Source: Lyophyllum atratum (taxonomy: Eukaryota; Basidiomycota; Agaricomycetes; Agaricales; Lyophyllaceae). Taken from it: a stretch of 64,000 nt of DNA. Below the pieces are notes generated by a model. That model saw only the letters and a list, made by a program, of their open reading frames with translations, was not told where the DNA came from and searched no databases. Within the stretch, counting starts at the first letter, position 1. Each line of letters starts with the position of its first letter. Below, piece by piece: positions 32,718-44,502 of the stretch. Location: NCBI GenBank assembly GCA_014905825.1, contig JACGCN010000009.1:434001-498000 (forward strand). The letters run 5' to 3'. The translations under genes were made by a program, and so were the position numbers.

Positions 32718-33722
32718 ATGCCCCACCACGGTGACTTCCAATTACCTGGTCTTGCCAACAACCCTCACGCTTTACCTGCTCTGATTGTCACCATGACCTT
32801 TGGTTATAGCCGGCGCGGGAACCGTCGTCGACTCGAAGATCATTTTCACGGCTTCTGGAACCAAGTCTTGACCCACCTGGTTTTCGCTGAACAGTATCTC
32901 TTCCTCGCCCCCCAAATGTCCGTTTATTTTGAAGAAACCCCCCCGAGTAATCCGAATCTCTCCATCGAGACGCAACCGGGAAGGGCGGAGGAGCTCCGTC
33001 CAGACTTCACTATCATGGGCACACGCCTCCGCAATGCTACGAAGCAGGATTCTACTTCGTATCGCCCCGAATTCCCTGACGATTTTAGACTCTGGAATAA
33101 CATGGTCTTTGAATCAGGGACACCTCGCGCATTTGTAGAGCTTAAGCGTCCGCCCTCCCGTAAAATCAACGACGCTGCAGCTTTTGCCAAAGCCCTAGGT
33201 GACACGTTGGAGTTCGCCCGCGTAAACGCCTACGATCAGGCAGGCATCGCTTTTCAACGCAAGGACTTCGCTGCCGCAGACAGTATCATTCTTATTGTTG
33301 CAGCTGGCGAATGGTGGCAATTTCGCATCATTACCCGGGAGGAATGGGAGGCCGCGGAGGCCTTCAACCTGGAAAATGATCGCTTTCAACTCAACGAGAC
33401 GGCGGAGGAGAAAGTTTTTTATAATAGACCTTCTGAAAAGGAGGAGAGGGTTCCTACGCCACCCCCGACCACCCACAGGACGAAACCTCCTCCACCACGG
33501 GAAGCTCAGCAGTTCCAGTACAATATCCGGGGCAAGGAGCCATTCCACGACGACATAGACCGCTGGCTTGGCCCCCCCGAAGGAGAGTTCACTGGCTATC
33601 TCTTGTTTGGCTCTCCCGAGTCCAACCAGTGTTTCTACTATATTCATAAACACTTGCGAAGAGTCGAACCTCCTCCCGTCCACCTTTTTGTGAGCCACTT
33701 CCAGATTCGCTATGCTATCTAA
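32718..33722 (+). CDS. Single-exon protein with a PD-(D/E)XK-like motif
   Basis: An uninterrupted 334-residue ORF starts at ATG 32718 in an AACATGCC context. Near residues 95-100 is ELRPDFTIMG. About 40 residues later come RAFVELKRPPSR and a helical stretch with NAYDQAGIAFQRKD, then a strand IILIVAAGEWWQFRI. The order PD...(D/E)XK with a following helix is the pattern of restriction-endonuclease-fold nucleases. Here the VELK lysine and the acidic residues are present. The C-terminal third is proline-rich (VPTPPPTTHRT). Nuclease activity is inference from motif order only; the fold can also be inactive. It is intron-free, unlike its neighbours, and lies between the duplicated small genes. Confidence 0.65.
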   Translation: MPHHGDFQLPGLANNPHALPALIVTMTFGYSRRGNRRRLEDHFHGFWNQVLTHLVFAEQYLFLAPQMSVYFEETPPSNPNLSIETQPGRAEELRPDFTIMGTRLRNATKQDSTSYRPEFPDDFRLWNNMVFESGTPRAFVELKRPPSRKINDAAAFAKALGDTLEFARVNAYDQAGIAFQRKDFAAADSIILIVAAGEWWQFRIITREEWEAAEAFNLENDRFQLNETAEEKVFYNRPSEKEERVPTPPPTTHRTKPPPPREAQQFQYNIRGKEPFHDDIDRWLGPPEGEFTGYLLFGSPESNQCFYYIHKHLRRVEPPPVHLFVSHFQIRYAI

Positions 33723-34508
33723 TTCTGAAGTACTACAGAAACCCTCTGAAGACACGGATGATGAGCTAGACCTCATCTCGAAGCCGAATCCTAAAGCCAG
33801 TACTAAAGGTGATGCTGACGTGACGAGGGATGGTGATGATTGGTGATGGAGGTGACTCAGGAGATCGTGTTCGAGTACTGGACGGACGGGCCGGGGACCC
33901 TGAGTGGATATCGGTGCCAGGTTGGTACATACGCTTGGAGTACAAGGAAAAGGTGATGAAGGGAAAGGAACCTTTATGGGACATATGCCAGACGAGTTCA
34001 TTTGTGGTTCATATTTTCACCAAGAGAAATCGTACAATCGCGTGTAGATGGTGTGACCGGTTCTTGAGTGACACTCTTGATCATGAACGTTGGTACTTAG
34101 GATCAACTAGCTAATTAGCGAGCGAGAAATATCGCCAATGTAACATCCAATATAACATTGAACCGGCTACTACAGTAATTCGCGGGCCATACAATCTTAG
34201 TGGTTCACCCTTTGTTCCGATTCCTATATGCAATTTTATTGTCTTCATCCACGAGGGTCCAGAGTGTAATAGCTAGTAGCGTGGAGTCAGGAGACTATTG
34301 ACTCTCCTTGGTGGTAAATGCAACTAGTCCGATACCGAAATAAACAAAAATGGCACCCGAACTTGCGAAAGCTACATAAGACTGATCCACCTCTCTCGTG
34401 AGTGGTAACCATACTATTTTGGACCGTTAGCAGACGAGACCAGAAAAAATAGTCGGACGTACTAAGGTGCTAGTATCTGCCAAGTGAGACTCGCGGTGGC
34501 AATAAGAA
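33723..34508. other. Intergenic region
   Basis: A short +1-frame ORF (33710 to about 33846, MLSNSEVLQKPSED...) overlaps the stop of the upstream gene and is acidic; it could be a readthrough tail or chance. The block 34285-34500 matches the 3' flank of duplicate A. Nothing else can be supported. Confidence 0.45.
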
Positions 34509-35114
34509 TCAATCATATGCTAGATAATACCACTTTGGTGCTGCATCTATCCCGAGAACGCGGCGGTACTGATCGATGATGTCCATGTTTTGCGCATTCT
34601 CCAAGTCTTCTTCTGTCAAGTTGCTGCCCACTATGAAGCAGGGAGTCGTACCACCCCACGAAGCAGCGCGTTTGTCACGTACTGAGACAAGCCGCCGATG
34701 GCCGTCTGGGAGCCTGTTGGCGATCTCCTGGAGGGCAATCTGCCGCTTACGGTGATTCTCCAGACCAGCGGCAAGGTTTCTATCGTCCGCCCATTGCAGG
34801 TACTCTTCCTCGATGAAGCTCCAGCCAAGCGCTTGAGCATAGACTATTTCCTTGCTCTTAGACTTGGTACGAGTGTAGCGGGAAGGACGAGGTGAACAGA
34901 GCCCTGGAGCCTCAGGAAGTTCGATTGGTGGAAGTTTGAATGTTAGACTGAGGGGTGACGCCAGGAGCGCGCCGTTCTGAGGTGAATCTGGCGGCGAAGA
35001 AAGGTAAGGATGTTGATGCTGTGGCTGTGGCTGCATTTGGGGAAGCATTGGGTACCACAAGCCCTCATACCGAGGCATGCAGTGCTCGTCAGGCATCCCT
35101 GGATCCTGCGCCAA
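34509..35114 (-). CDS. Small hypothetical protein, duplicate B
   Basis: The frame is open from about 35125 to the stop at 34509. It shares with duplicate A the core LPPIELPEAPGLC, SKEIVYAQALGWSFIEEEYL, RKRQIALQEIANRLPDGHRR, GGTTPCFIVGSNL and NMDIIDQYRRVLGID. It has an additional N-terminal P/Q/H-rich part (QPQPQHQHPYLSSPPDSP). There is no in-frame ATG at the upstream limit except at about 35096 (MPDEHCMPRY). A first exon around 35200 (ATGTACGCAGATG), resembling the start of duplicate A, is likely but its splice is unproven. Function unknown. Confidence 0.62.
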   Translation of the reverse strand: MAQDPGMPDEHCMPRYEGLWYPMLPQMQPQPQHQHPYLSSPPDSPQNGALLASPLSLTFKLPPIELPEAPGLCSPRPSRYTRTKSKSKEIVYAQALGWSFIEEEYLQWADDRNLAAGLENHRKRQIALQEIANRLPDGHRRLVSVRDKRAASWGGTTPCFIVGSNLTEEDLENAQNMDIIDQYRRVLGIDAAPKWYYLAYD

Positions 35115-35623
35115 AGCAGCATCCTGGTGGTCAGTAAGTTGGTGGTCGCCCCTATTCGAGAATTAGAAATTTGGTTATGACCATGACGAACATCTGCGTA
35201 CATTGAATAGAGGAATTCACAGAGTGCTTAAACCTTGAAAATCTGTTTGAGTCAGACAGTAAGCAACTTCCATTGTCCAACTTGAAGAGACGAACTTAGA
35301 GACAACACGACTAAACAACTGATCACGACTTCAAAATGTGTGATGCTATATATAGTACTAGCTATAGCACACTAGCATGGGATGAAGAAACAAACAAATG
35401 GCCATCAAGGAGGGCCTAGGACACGTTGTGGGAAATCGTATATGTATACATTGCAGGAGAAGTGTCCCACCGAGTAGCCTAAGGGAGTGAGCAAATGATC
35501 TCGTTGTGCTGTCAGAGAGCGTCCCAACAGCGTGCCGTATGTATCGTGACAATGAACAGGGCCTCCAACTCGCAGTGACCCCAGCCGTATATGATGTGAC
35601 ATCCAGGATTGCGGAAGAGGGCA
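35115..35623. other. Intergenic region between duplicate B and ORC5
   Basis: It contains the probable leader or first exon of duplicate B (about 35150-35205) and a flank similar to that of duplicate A (about 35265-35325). The remaining 300 bp is the 3' flank of ORC5 with no further feature. Confidence 0.5.
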
Positions 35624-37463
35624 TTACGCTGGATCCCACATAAGGTCGTTCAGCGGGATCTCCAGCTGCTTAGCCAACGCCAGCGCTACATGATACGAGA
35701 TCCCGCACTTGAAAGCCGGGGGCCCGTCAATTCTATCGCCAGGCGATGTTCGATGAAGGAGCCGCATCGATGTTAGCTCCATGATCTAGGAAGCCTTCAA
35801 TAGGAAGTCCGAGTCAAGCAAAATTGGTGACACGTACAGCTGAGTAGATTCCGACTCTGCTAGTCTCCATATCGGTATATTCACCAGGGATGCTATACTC
35901 GGGTGCAGGCAATCGTGCCTCCGCATCGTTTTCCTCCAATAGTGCGCCGAGAATTGCCAGCAGCCGGTCGAGCGGGAACGCGAGAGGGCCAACCAGACGT
36001 TGCGGTACCTGTACAAATCTAGTCAGACAAAATAGATAAACAATCTGTTGCTGCGCAACCCACCTTCGTCGGCCCACTTCTCGTCGTCTTCCTCGCTCGC
36101 CGCTTCCGCTTCTTCTCATCCAGACCACGCCCAAACATCCTCACATCCGACTTAGCAGGATTTGTCGAGGCCAAGAACGCCGCGACCAGTATGAATCTCG
36201 ATATCCGGGGGAGCGCCTGGGTCCCGTCCACGAGCTTCGTCGCACGCTGGTCAGCGGCCCTGATGATGTGCCCTGGGTGTTTCGCAAGGAGGTTGGGGTC
36301 TGGCTTGTTCTTGGACGCCCAGTCGGACGCGTTGGTGAGCCGGGGGTAGAGTTCCTCCATGGCAATGCTTAGTGACGCGTTGAAAAGCCGGCTGAGGCGC
36401 ATTCGGATGTCCTCTGAGGGTGGCGAGAGCTGAGGATGTGGATCATCTGCGTCATCGAGGTCCATCTCGTCAACCCTGGAGTCGAGGGCGCGTTGATGGT
36501 CGTCGAGGACCGGTTGTCCGAAGCCCGGCCACCTAGCTGCTGCGATGTACTCGATTTCCTGAGTGTCGTGGGTGAAGGGGAAGCACACGTCGCAAAGCAC
36601 GGTTACGAAATGAGAATAGAGTCCCTTCAACGAGGGATGGTAGGGCCCAGGAGTGGGGTCGTCGGAGACCGGGAATTTGGAGATGACGCGTTGAACAATG
36701 ACTAGGGTGTCGCGTCAGATGAGCCCGGTGTCTTTCACAGCGAATGAGGCGTACTTTCTTTGGTTGGTGGGGGTATATCGATAAAATACGGATCGGGGGA
36801 AGCTCCTAGGGGCGGCCGTATATCCTCCCATCCAACTTCCGAGATAAGAATGACGGTCAAGTCAAGTTGAGTCTGAGAGGGATGTGAGGACGTGCACAAT
36901 CACGCATGCCAGAGCTTTCGCACCAATTCTGCCAACCGCGTCAGTGGCACGAGAATATCGGGGAGAGACTCCTTCAACCGTTCCGCGCGTTCAATTACGA
37001 TAACCAGCCTCACATCTTCCCTCTCCGATTCCGTCTTCTGTTTGCCTTTCCCCTTCCCCTTCCCTTTGTCGCGCAGATAAACGCTGACCGCGCGCAGCCC
37101 ATGGATAAAACCATCGAAGTTCTCGTTGAACCTCTCGGCGTCGTCTTCCAAGCTCCAGTTCGCGCATCCGTCGTCCCAACTGGCGTTCCACTTTGTCAGA
37201 GCATTCAAGATCGAGTCGTATAAGAGCCGAGCGGTGAAGCAAGCCACCGCGTTCACTTTGGCGTAATGAACGCGCTTCGATGGACCTGGGTCTGCATTAC
37301 GCTGAATATCTTCAAGAAGGAAGGCTACGACCGAGGCCGTCACCCGTGGAGATGTCGCGTCGTTAATGTATATGAACGGAGGTGGGAAGGTGTCCACAAG
37401 AGTAGAAACTTCGTCCGAAAACTGTTCGTAGCCGATTTTCCAATTGTCAGACGCGCCGTCCAT
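35624..37463 (-). CDS. ORC5: Origin recognition complex subunit 5
   Basis: Five exons on the minus strand, 36924-37463, 36755-36872, 36064-36701, 35838-36008 and 35624-35785, join in frame into about 542 residues. Introns are 51-55 bp. N-terminal features include PPPFIYINDATSPRV and NAVACFTARLLYDSILN, followed by ISEVGWEDIRPPLGASPDPYF (an ATPase sensor-like region). The C-terminus has VPQRLVGPLAFPLDRLLAIL, PGEYTDMETSRVGIY and KCGISYHVALALAKQL, typical of fungal ORC5. It is a subunit of the complex that marks replication origins and loads the MCM helicase in the nucleus. A lysine-rich KGKGKGKGK run and an acidic linker are inserted. The first intron boundary is the least certain. It is divergently transcribed from the F-box gene at 37703, with 239 bp between starts. 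Confidence 0.9.
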
Positions 37464-37702
37464 GAAAGGTGCGAGGAATGAAAGGAACAGAAACTGGCAG
37501 GATAGTGTTTTACTGAAGAGACTTAGAGAGCATTGTGATCTTGCTTATTTGGTTTTGAAGTTGGTATCCTTTTTTCCAAACAAGACCTTTCATTCAGCGC
37601 TCAGCACTCAAGTAGTACTTGCTCTTGACTTGCTCACTGATCATCGATCATTGCCCGTACTTTGGCATTCCGTAAACTTCTCCATTCCCCTCGAACTTAG
37701 AC
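37464..37702. promoter_or_regulatory. Shared divergent promoter region, ORC5 / F-box
   Basis: These 239 bp separate the divergent start codons of ORC5 (minus) and the F-box gene (plus). The region is AT-rich with no ORF, and it must contain the 5' leaders and promoters of both genes. No specific element is identified. Confidence 0.6.
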
Positions 37703-39431
37703 ATGATGGACGGTATGAGATCTTCCTACCTTTTCGTGTGATTTTTAATAGATGTCTCTATAAGATTTGGCCTCCCGCTTCATCAGCCCCAATGGTGATG
37801 AAGCCTCCGCATTCAGTACTGCTGAAGTGAGGGCAAATGCTGGTGCATATATTCTATCCGAAATTGCTTCTTATGAAGCGGTGCTGTGCCTTTGGAAACG
37901 GCGCCTCAACGCCCTGGCTCTCGTTTCACGTCTTCCACCAGAATTCCTAGGGACAATCTTCAAATACGTGGCATCGGGAGCCACAAAGCACTCGAAACTT
38001 GAATGGATTTCCGTGTCTCACGTGTGCTGGTCTTGGCGTTCCGCTGCCCTAGACTGCCCCGATCTCTGGTGTAACATAAACATACCATCCACACATCCGT
38101 CTTGGGCAGCCGAAATGTTACAACGCTCAAAAATGGCGCCCTTGACAGTTGCAGTCGTGTTCCACCTTCATTGGAATGGTGAAAGAACATCGCACCTCAC
38201 GGCTCAAGCTGTCAACGCAGTGTTGAGCCAAGTTTTGACCCAGATGTTCCGCGTCAAGGAACTTACACTTTCTCAATCTCGTTATTGGAGCCATTCAACG
38301 TTCATGGAGCTGATCGAACTCCTCGACGCTCCCGCTCCCCTTTTGGAAAAACTCGATGTCTCCTTCGGCGAATATGACGACGGGAATCGACTGCCCGATG
38401 GCCTGTTAGCAAGCTCATATCAATTAGTCCACCTCCAACTGTTCAAATGTGGGATAACATGGCAAGGACTGGTTCTCAGCAACCTCAAAACACTTCAGAT
38501 CGTTTATACTCCAAACGCCATGCATCCAACGATGAACCAGCTCGTTGCCGCGTTGTCTGAAATGCCCTCTCTCGAAATACTCGTATTTCGTTCAATCTTC
38601 GCTCCCCCCGATGTCGCGCACACGGCGTCCCAGACCACCGCCACACTCCCATGCCTCCGCTTCCTCCAAGTTGAAAGCGAGCTCAGGGAATGTACGGTCC
38701 TCCTTGACTCCCTCACCTACCCCAAAGATATGCGTGTCAAGGTCCAATGCAGGGTTCTCAATAGCGATGCACAATCTGCGAGCCTTCGTTCTCTCATCAG
38801 CAGGCTAGCTGAAATTCTCATCGACGGGATCGACGGTGGGATCCGTGCTCTAGCGGTGGACCGCTGTCGTATCAGATGTTGGATGTCGCCTCAAGGCGTG
38901 CTGGATATTCCAAAGATCCTCCCTAGAATTAGCGTAGAGCTGGACCAATTTTCGACGCTAGCAGATGAATTCCTGGACCTGCTTCCAGTTGACCGACTGT
39001 CGATATTAACGGTTTACTACACCAAACTTCGCGAAGCAACGTGGTTGAAGTTTGCTACACTCGGGCAGCTGAAGACCCTCCGTGTCGGACCGGGAAACGA
39101 GCGTGCAGTCCTCAAAACACTTTCTCATGGGATTCCACGCTTCACGGAAGGGAAATCTGGACTCGAGCAGCCTGTCGTCACAAATAATCCCGTGTTCAGT
39201 GCCCTAAGCGACCTTACGATCATGTCCTGGACTCCTGACAGCAACCACACACGGCTGTTCTTACAACTGGCGATGTGTTTGAAGCTGAGGCACGATGCAG
39301 GGCTACGGCTCCATTATTTGAAACTGCAAGATTGTCCACACGTCAGCCCAAAATATATGGATGACTTTGAGCGCAATGTTGACCTTGTTGAACGGGATTG
39401 GTACGGATACTCCGGAGAGTCGGATTATTGA
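37703..39431 (+). CDS. F-box/leucine-rich protein, dispersed copy
   Basis: Exon 1 is 37703-37712 (ATGATGGACG). A 52-bp intron (GTATGA...TAAG) follows, then exon 2 37765-39431, about 558 residues. As in the array genes, a tiny first exon precedes the F-box exon, and the spliced frame gives a proper start. The F-box core is SRLPPEFLGTIFKYV and VSHVCWSWRSAALDCPDLW, then LQRSKMAPLTVAV as in the array copies, and leucine-rich segments. The tail is acidic and ends GYSGESDY. It is homologous to, but clearly diverged from, the array at 22.6-29.7 kb and on the opposite strand, so it is an older relative. Confidence 0.85.
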
Positions 39432-39568
39432 TCGATTCAGGTGAATATTTGGTCACATACTCTGACCTCGAAGTCTATTAGGAAGGATATCCATGATACT
39501 CCACGCTAAAGTATCCTAGAAGAATAAGACTACGTATTAGTAGCACTAGCGTATGCTCCACTGCATTT

Positions 39569-39665
39569 TTACTCCGTAAACCTCTCCATCGTCCTCGGGT
39601 CGACGATCTCCTTCAAGTGAGGCATATCTTCCACCGTTGGTTGATGTAGTAATAGTCGAAGTGCA
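39569..39665 (-). pseudogene. F-box gene C-terminal remnant
   Basis: On the minus strand a frame reads ALRLLLHQPTVEDMPHLKEI then VDPRTMERFTE and stops at 39569. This resembles the C-termini of the F-box genes in this window (CRHVTEEDVEMLKEIVPEVE ... NFTE). No F-box or leucine-rich part can be followed upstream. It appears to be a decayed fragment. The rest of 39432-40265 shows no gene. Confidence 0.45.
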
Positions 39666-40265
39666 GGTATGGGGAATAACCACATCTACGCACCTGGTAA
39701 TCAGTGAGTGAAAGTTTGGCCCAAGGACGAACGAGCACGGATGAGGCAAGAATGAGGACGAACGACTTCGGAAAACTGAAACGGTGATGGCAACCATGTG
39801 GCTTTTGACAGAATTCAGGGTCGCATCATCGCGGCTGCCGATAAAACACTCTCACCTCCCTCGTTGCTCTCCGAAATCGAAGCATAGGGATGGTAGTTCC
39901 ACGGAAAATGTACCTTTGAAGTGTGGCATGGACCCTGGGGTAACGATACTTCGCATGGTCTGAATTATCGTTGATAGTACCACCCAAATGTCCAGCAGAT
40001 CGAACGACGAGCCCTGGGGCCTGCAACTGGCCTGCACCATGTTTCGTTACTAAAGGGGATCCATCACGATCTAATCTGGTGTTTGAACGCGTCCCTGAAT
40101 ATTCACTCTATATCAGTCGGAGTGAGAAGTTTTAGCACGTCGACAGGCCAGGTCCTGCTCGCCCACCTCCTCTCCTTCTCCTCACTGAACAGGCCGGACC
40201 TGTTCCTTCCCATTCATTCCCCCAATTGAATAGGCAGGCCTTGTTCATCCGCTCCTCCTTTCACG

Positions 40266-41044
40266 ATGTCTGCTGTTCAGAACACCTCCTCAACTACACC
40301 GGCTGGTCCACCTAAATCTCCATCCTCATTGGTTCGCTATGCATTGTTGGCAATGGTAGTGCTGTCCCTATCCTTTTCCGCTGTTTTCGGCACCATTGGC
40401 ATCATCGTGCTCAAAAAGATAGGTGAGTTGATGGGCGTCTTCCTCTAGGTCATAGTTTATCTGACTGCGAATCTAGGGGGCCAAATGACGGAACTTCAGC
40501 AAATAGCCATTTGGTTCCACATTTTTGTCTACATGCTCTTCGCAATATTTTGCTTCCTTGGGTGAGTCTTTCCCCGAATTCAGTCCCGACTCTAGTACTG
40601 AGACCTTACTTCCCGCGTCCCTAGAGTCTATGCCTGTATTGTCAAGCGGCGGGGTGTGACCTCCTTATTCACGTCGCTTGTGATCGGCCAAATCCTATTC
40701 AGCGTTGGCTCAGGCGCTCTTTGCCTTTACCTGCTTTTCAACAATACGCGGGCTCAACCGTGGGATGCCGACAAGTGCCTGGCTGTCGCCTTCGATAAAT
40801 TTACACAACAGCTCTGCCACAAGACCAAGTTGTTGAAGGGATTCGCGATAGCGATGTTTATCGTGATGTGGCTTGTCGAGATCGGTACGTATATCACCAA
40901 GTACTTCCGATTCCCCGGCCTGACTATTGTTTTTATCCAGTGACTATTTTCGTGGGAAACGCGTTCTTGTCCCAGTTGCACGACGAAGCCATACGATCAG
41001 GCAAGGTGGTTCCAAAGTATGATCTGGATGGGGAAGATTGCTGA
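40266..41044 (+). CDS. Four-span integral membrane protein, unknown
   Basis: Four exons, 40266-40422, 40477-40561, 40625-40884 and 40941-41044, join in frame to 201 residues. Introns are 54-63 bp with GTGAG or GTACGT donors. Four hydrophobic segments are evident: about residues 22-49, 60-86, 92-117 and 145-165. The loop between segments 3 and 4 has two cysteines (DKCLAVAF, QQLCHKTK), and the tail is cytosolic and charged (KVVPKYDLDGEDC). Topology resembles small tetraspan proteins, but the CCG motif of true tetraspanins is absent. No family is assigned. The start codon has a CACGATGTC context. Confidence 0.75.
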
Positions 41045-41272
41045 AACACGCGGAGAGCCGTGGGGTGATCAGGGAATTGTATACATTGCTTGGACAAGGG
41101 TATATCTTGGTTGGTGATCGTCGAGGAAACTTCAGATGCATGTTGTTGACCACATACTCTGTAAGTACACGATGTACGGAGGAAGGAATATACGGTTTCT
41201 AAAGAGTGTCGGTAACGTAAAATAATACACGATAATTCAAGTTCGCTTTCAAGTCTAGCCCCCCGAAAATCT

Positions 41273-44264
41273 CTATGCTTCAAACCAGGTCGACGTGCCG
41301 TCCGAGAGGATCACCACTTGTGGGGGGGACGTGGGCCTCATCGCAAGACGCTGTTCCATCATGGTCACGGTATGCGTGCTTATATCGTCATCCGATGATT
41401 CCTGCAGATCACTTGTGCGCCTCTTCGGGCTCCTCTGAATGATAGTTTCAAGCTGATAAAGGATCTCCGACATCCCCTCGTTCTCTTTACCCTTCTCGTT
41501 CATATCCTGGACGACCTTGATGAGCTTTCGCCAGACCAGCTCGTGGGGGCGCAATTTGCAAAGTTGCACGAAGGCGGGTACCCAGCGACCGCTGACTTCA
41601 AATAGCCACCATCGACGGGAAACGATGACCGCACACACCGTTTCGAAGAGATCAGACTCAAAGATGGAATCGAACTGGTGCTTGGCTGGAGTACCTGGAG
41701 TTCCTGGGGTGGTCGGACCCTTGCCTTCGAGGTACAACGCTGTACTGCTGTTGACAAAAGCACACAACGTCCGCCAGCTGTCAACCTGGAGCCTCCGATT
41801 GTCTATGTCTCCTGACTTGGCAGCACGCAGGACAGCGTTTATCCCGCTGCTTTCGGTGAATGCCTGGAGAACGGCCATGTGGCACTCGGACAGCAACGGT
41901 CGAAGTAATCGGACAGACCAGCTGATGACGTCTTGGTGGGTAGATACCAGTAAAGTCTTTACCAAAGTAGTCACGAACCCTGGATGATGCGCAGCGGTGA
42001 CTCGAAGCTGGTAGAGAAGGTGAAGTACGTCGGCGAGAGCGGGGTCCGGGATCACACCAACTGCGACACGTCCTGCCATGAACAGATCGAATAGGCTGGA
42101 ACGCGCGATGTCTTTCAGCTCCGAAGTGAACCTGTGTGATTGCAAGACAATAGGGGAGGCGAGCCTCGATAGTTCTTGTGCTGTAACATCGAGAAGTTCG
42201 CCCTTCACATCAAAGCGCTCTGGGGTGTCGGCAATGGTGGAAAGTGCCTTCAGCATAACTTTGCAGTGGGACTCCCGTCGCTGTTCCTCGCTTTGATACT
42301 CGAAGAGCTTGACGGGGCCGCAAGCGAAAATGTACAGGGCTAAACCCGCTGCGCTGCGTACAGTTGATGTCGGTAAGTCTTCGATATGTTTAAGAAGGCG
42401 CAATAGGACCGGGACGGCCCTGATCGTCGTTTTTTCGATGACGAGGATGGGCATCTCCCACTGACAGAGACCCTCGATCATGCTATCAAGGATCCAGGAC
42501 AGCGTAGAAGGAGACAGCTGGACTTCCCCCGCAAGGTATCGGGAGAGGTAAGCAAGTAACTCCCATTGCGCGACATGGGAGTCGATGGAGGAGAGCGCTA
42601 CCGCACATGAAGCAATCGCTGCACCGTCCGCGTGGTCTTTGAGTTTCTGCAACTTCCAGAGTGGATCTAGAAGTTCCATAGGCCATTGCTGCGATGTACC
42701 TCGGGTCAAGTTCATCCAAGCCTTGCAGTACAGCCACGCGCCCTCGGCGTCTATGAGGTGCCATTTAAGATCTATGGTCGTGTCCTTGTCGAAACAGGAC
42801 TGGAATGCTTTCTCGACAATTTGAACTGCCCCAGCATCTCGAAGGAAGTGGATCGCTGAGAAATTGCGTGGCAGGCCGGCTATTGCTTGGAGAGCTGCTG
42901 AAGCCACATCTTTGTCCGTCGATGTGGTGAACAGCCAGACTAACGCACACGCGTCGAGCTTGTCGTCGTGGGTTACGACTGCGTCGCTGACCAAGGGAAA
43001 TTTCTCAGTACTACGTTGTGGCAATGATGAGATGTGCACACCTTTTCCCCCGCCCCAACTCCGCGTTTGCCATTTCCTCGGACTCGTCATCAGGAGCTAG
43101 AGGCTTTGAGGTCGAGGTTCGATAGGACAAGATCCATCGTCGGAGATGGTCAGAAATAGGATGCTGGTACGGACAGTTGGGGTAGAATATTGGGAGCCAA
43201 ATCGATGCGAAGTAAAAAATGTAAGCAAAAGCCACAATGAATAAAGTGGCGAAAGTTGTCGCTTGGTTCACGGACCACAGAAGGACGACGATGCCAGCAA
43301 AGAAAAGCAGGAGGGCAGCGTGGAGAAGAAGCGGCAGAGCATTGATCAACGCCAGAACGTGCCATGCTACTAGCTCCATGTATCTCAGCTGGCGCAGTCG
43401 GGCTCGCTGGCGGGGGGAGCCGGAAATATTGGCCACGTATGCTTGTAACCATTGTTTGGCTAGCATGGATATCAAGGCGGTCGAAAGACTACATGCCAGT
43501 GCTGCGAACCATAGTCCATTTACCCAGGTCACCTGGATAGACGAGGGCGAATGAGCTCGGGGTGAAGTATCCTGATTCGAGTTCGTTTGGAGGGAAATGA
43601 GCTTTTCCAGGAGTGCATTCGTGGTTTCTCCAACATCGGGAATCAGGAGCTGAAATGACTGTATGATGAAAGTGGTCAAAACCGCTGAAAAAAGACCAGT
43701 CTATTGGAACCGTTATATCAGACACGGGGTCGTAGATAGAACACAGGTGTGGCTTACGAAGACGAGGAGTACATCAACACCCCTGTTCCATCCTTCAGTT
43801 AGAGATGAGTCGAAGTTGGTAGCCTCGTCGTTGTATATTCTCCAAACACGAGCCGACTCTGACATTTCCTCGCCTAGTTCATCTCTTGGGTAGGGGGATT
43901 CTACAGATCTGAAATCTGCACCAGGCGCTTATTTAGATGTGACTCAGTAGCGCGTTAATCGGAAGTCTTCACCATGCTCTCTCGTCTTCAAGAAACTCTT
44001 GGGGTTTGGGCTCGAGGGAGACTCATCGAAGTTTTCCAAGAGGTAGCTGTGATAAAGCTATGAGTATTAATGGCGCGTGAAATATGCCAATGTCACTCAC
44101 TCTTCTGGATCTATGGCTTGGATTCTGTTTGGTCTAATCCTGGAACGATATCCCGTGTGAGTGTTGTCGTCCAAGGCGTCGAGATATGGGTTCTGCTGAG
44201 GAAGAGGGGTGGCCGCTCGCGTTGGTGGAGGGCTTTGAAACCAGCTGGCTGGCTTTGGCTCCAT
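41273..44264 (-). CDS. DUF6535-type membrane protein with long helical C-terminus
   Basis: Five exons, 44101-44264, 43973-44046, 43758-43915, 43042-43700 and 41273-42986, join in frame to about 922 residues. Introns are 54-57 bp. The pattern ARVWRIYNDEATNFD ... GVDVLLVF|TGLFSAVLTTFIIQS followed by VTWVNGLWFAALACSLSTAL, a further pair of membrane spans and LPIFYPNCPYQHPIS is typical of DUF6535, a large family in Agaricomycetes. About four transmembrane segments lie in exon 4. The ~570-residue C-terminal region is helical and soluble-looking, possibly armadillo-like, and ends VVILSDGTSTWFEA. Function is unknown. The N-terminal 80 residues are polar and proline-rich. Confidence 0.82.
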
Positions 44265-44502
44265 GACAGCCGAGTATGCAGAAGACAAGGAGGAAGTTAG
44301 GGTCGCTCACGCCTCCATACATATATCAGGGCATGATCAGGCGTCAAGAACCACGTTGCACAGCCTATGAACTGAATGCTCAAAAGGCATAGAATTGCGT
44401 CCATCAGCTTGATCACGATGAATAGGTGTGCTCCCTGCTATCCATTAGTTACCCATAATAGAGGATATATCAGACATGTCAGTCTTTGATCGTCACGATG
44501 GA

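Noticed and set aside
43011..43090. Two separate genes at 41273-43090 and 43011-43679
   Set aside because: A 55-bp intron (42987-43041) joins both frames into one DUF6535-type protein.
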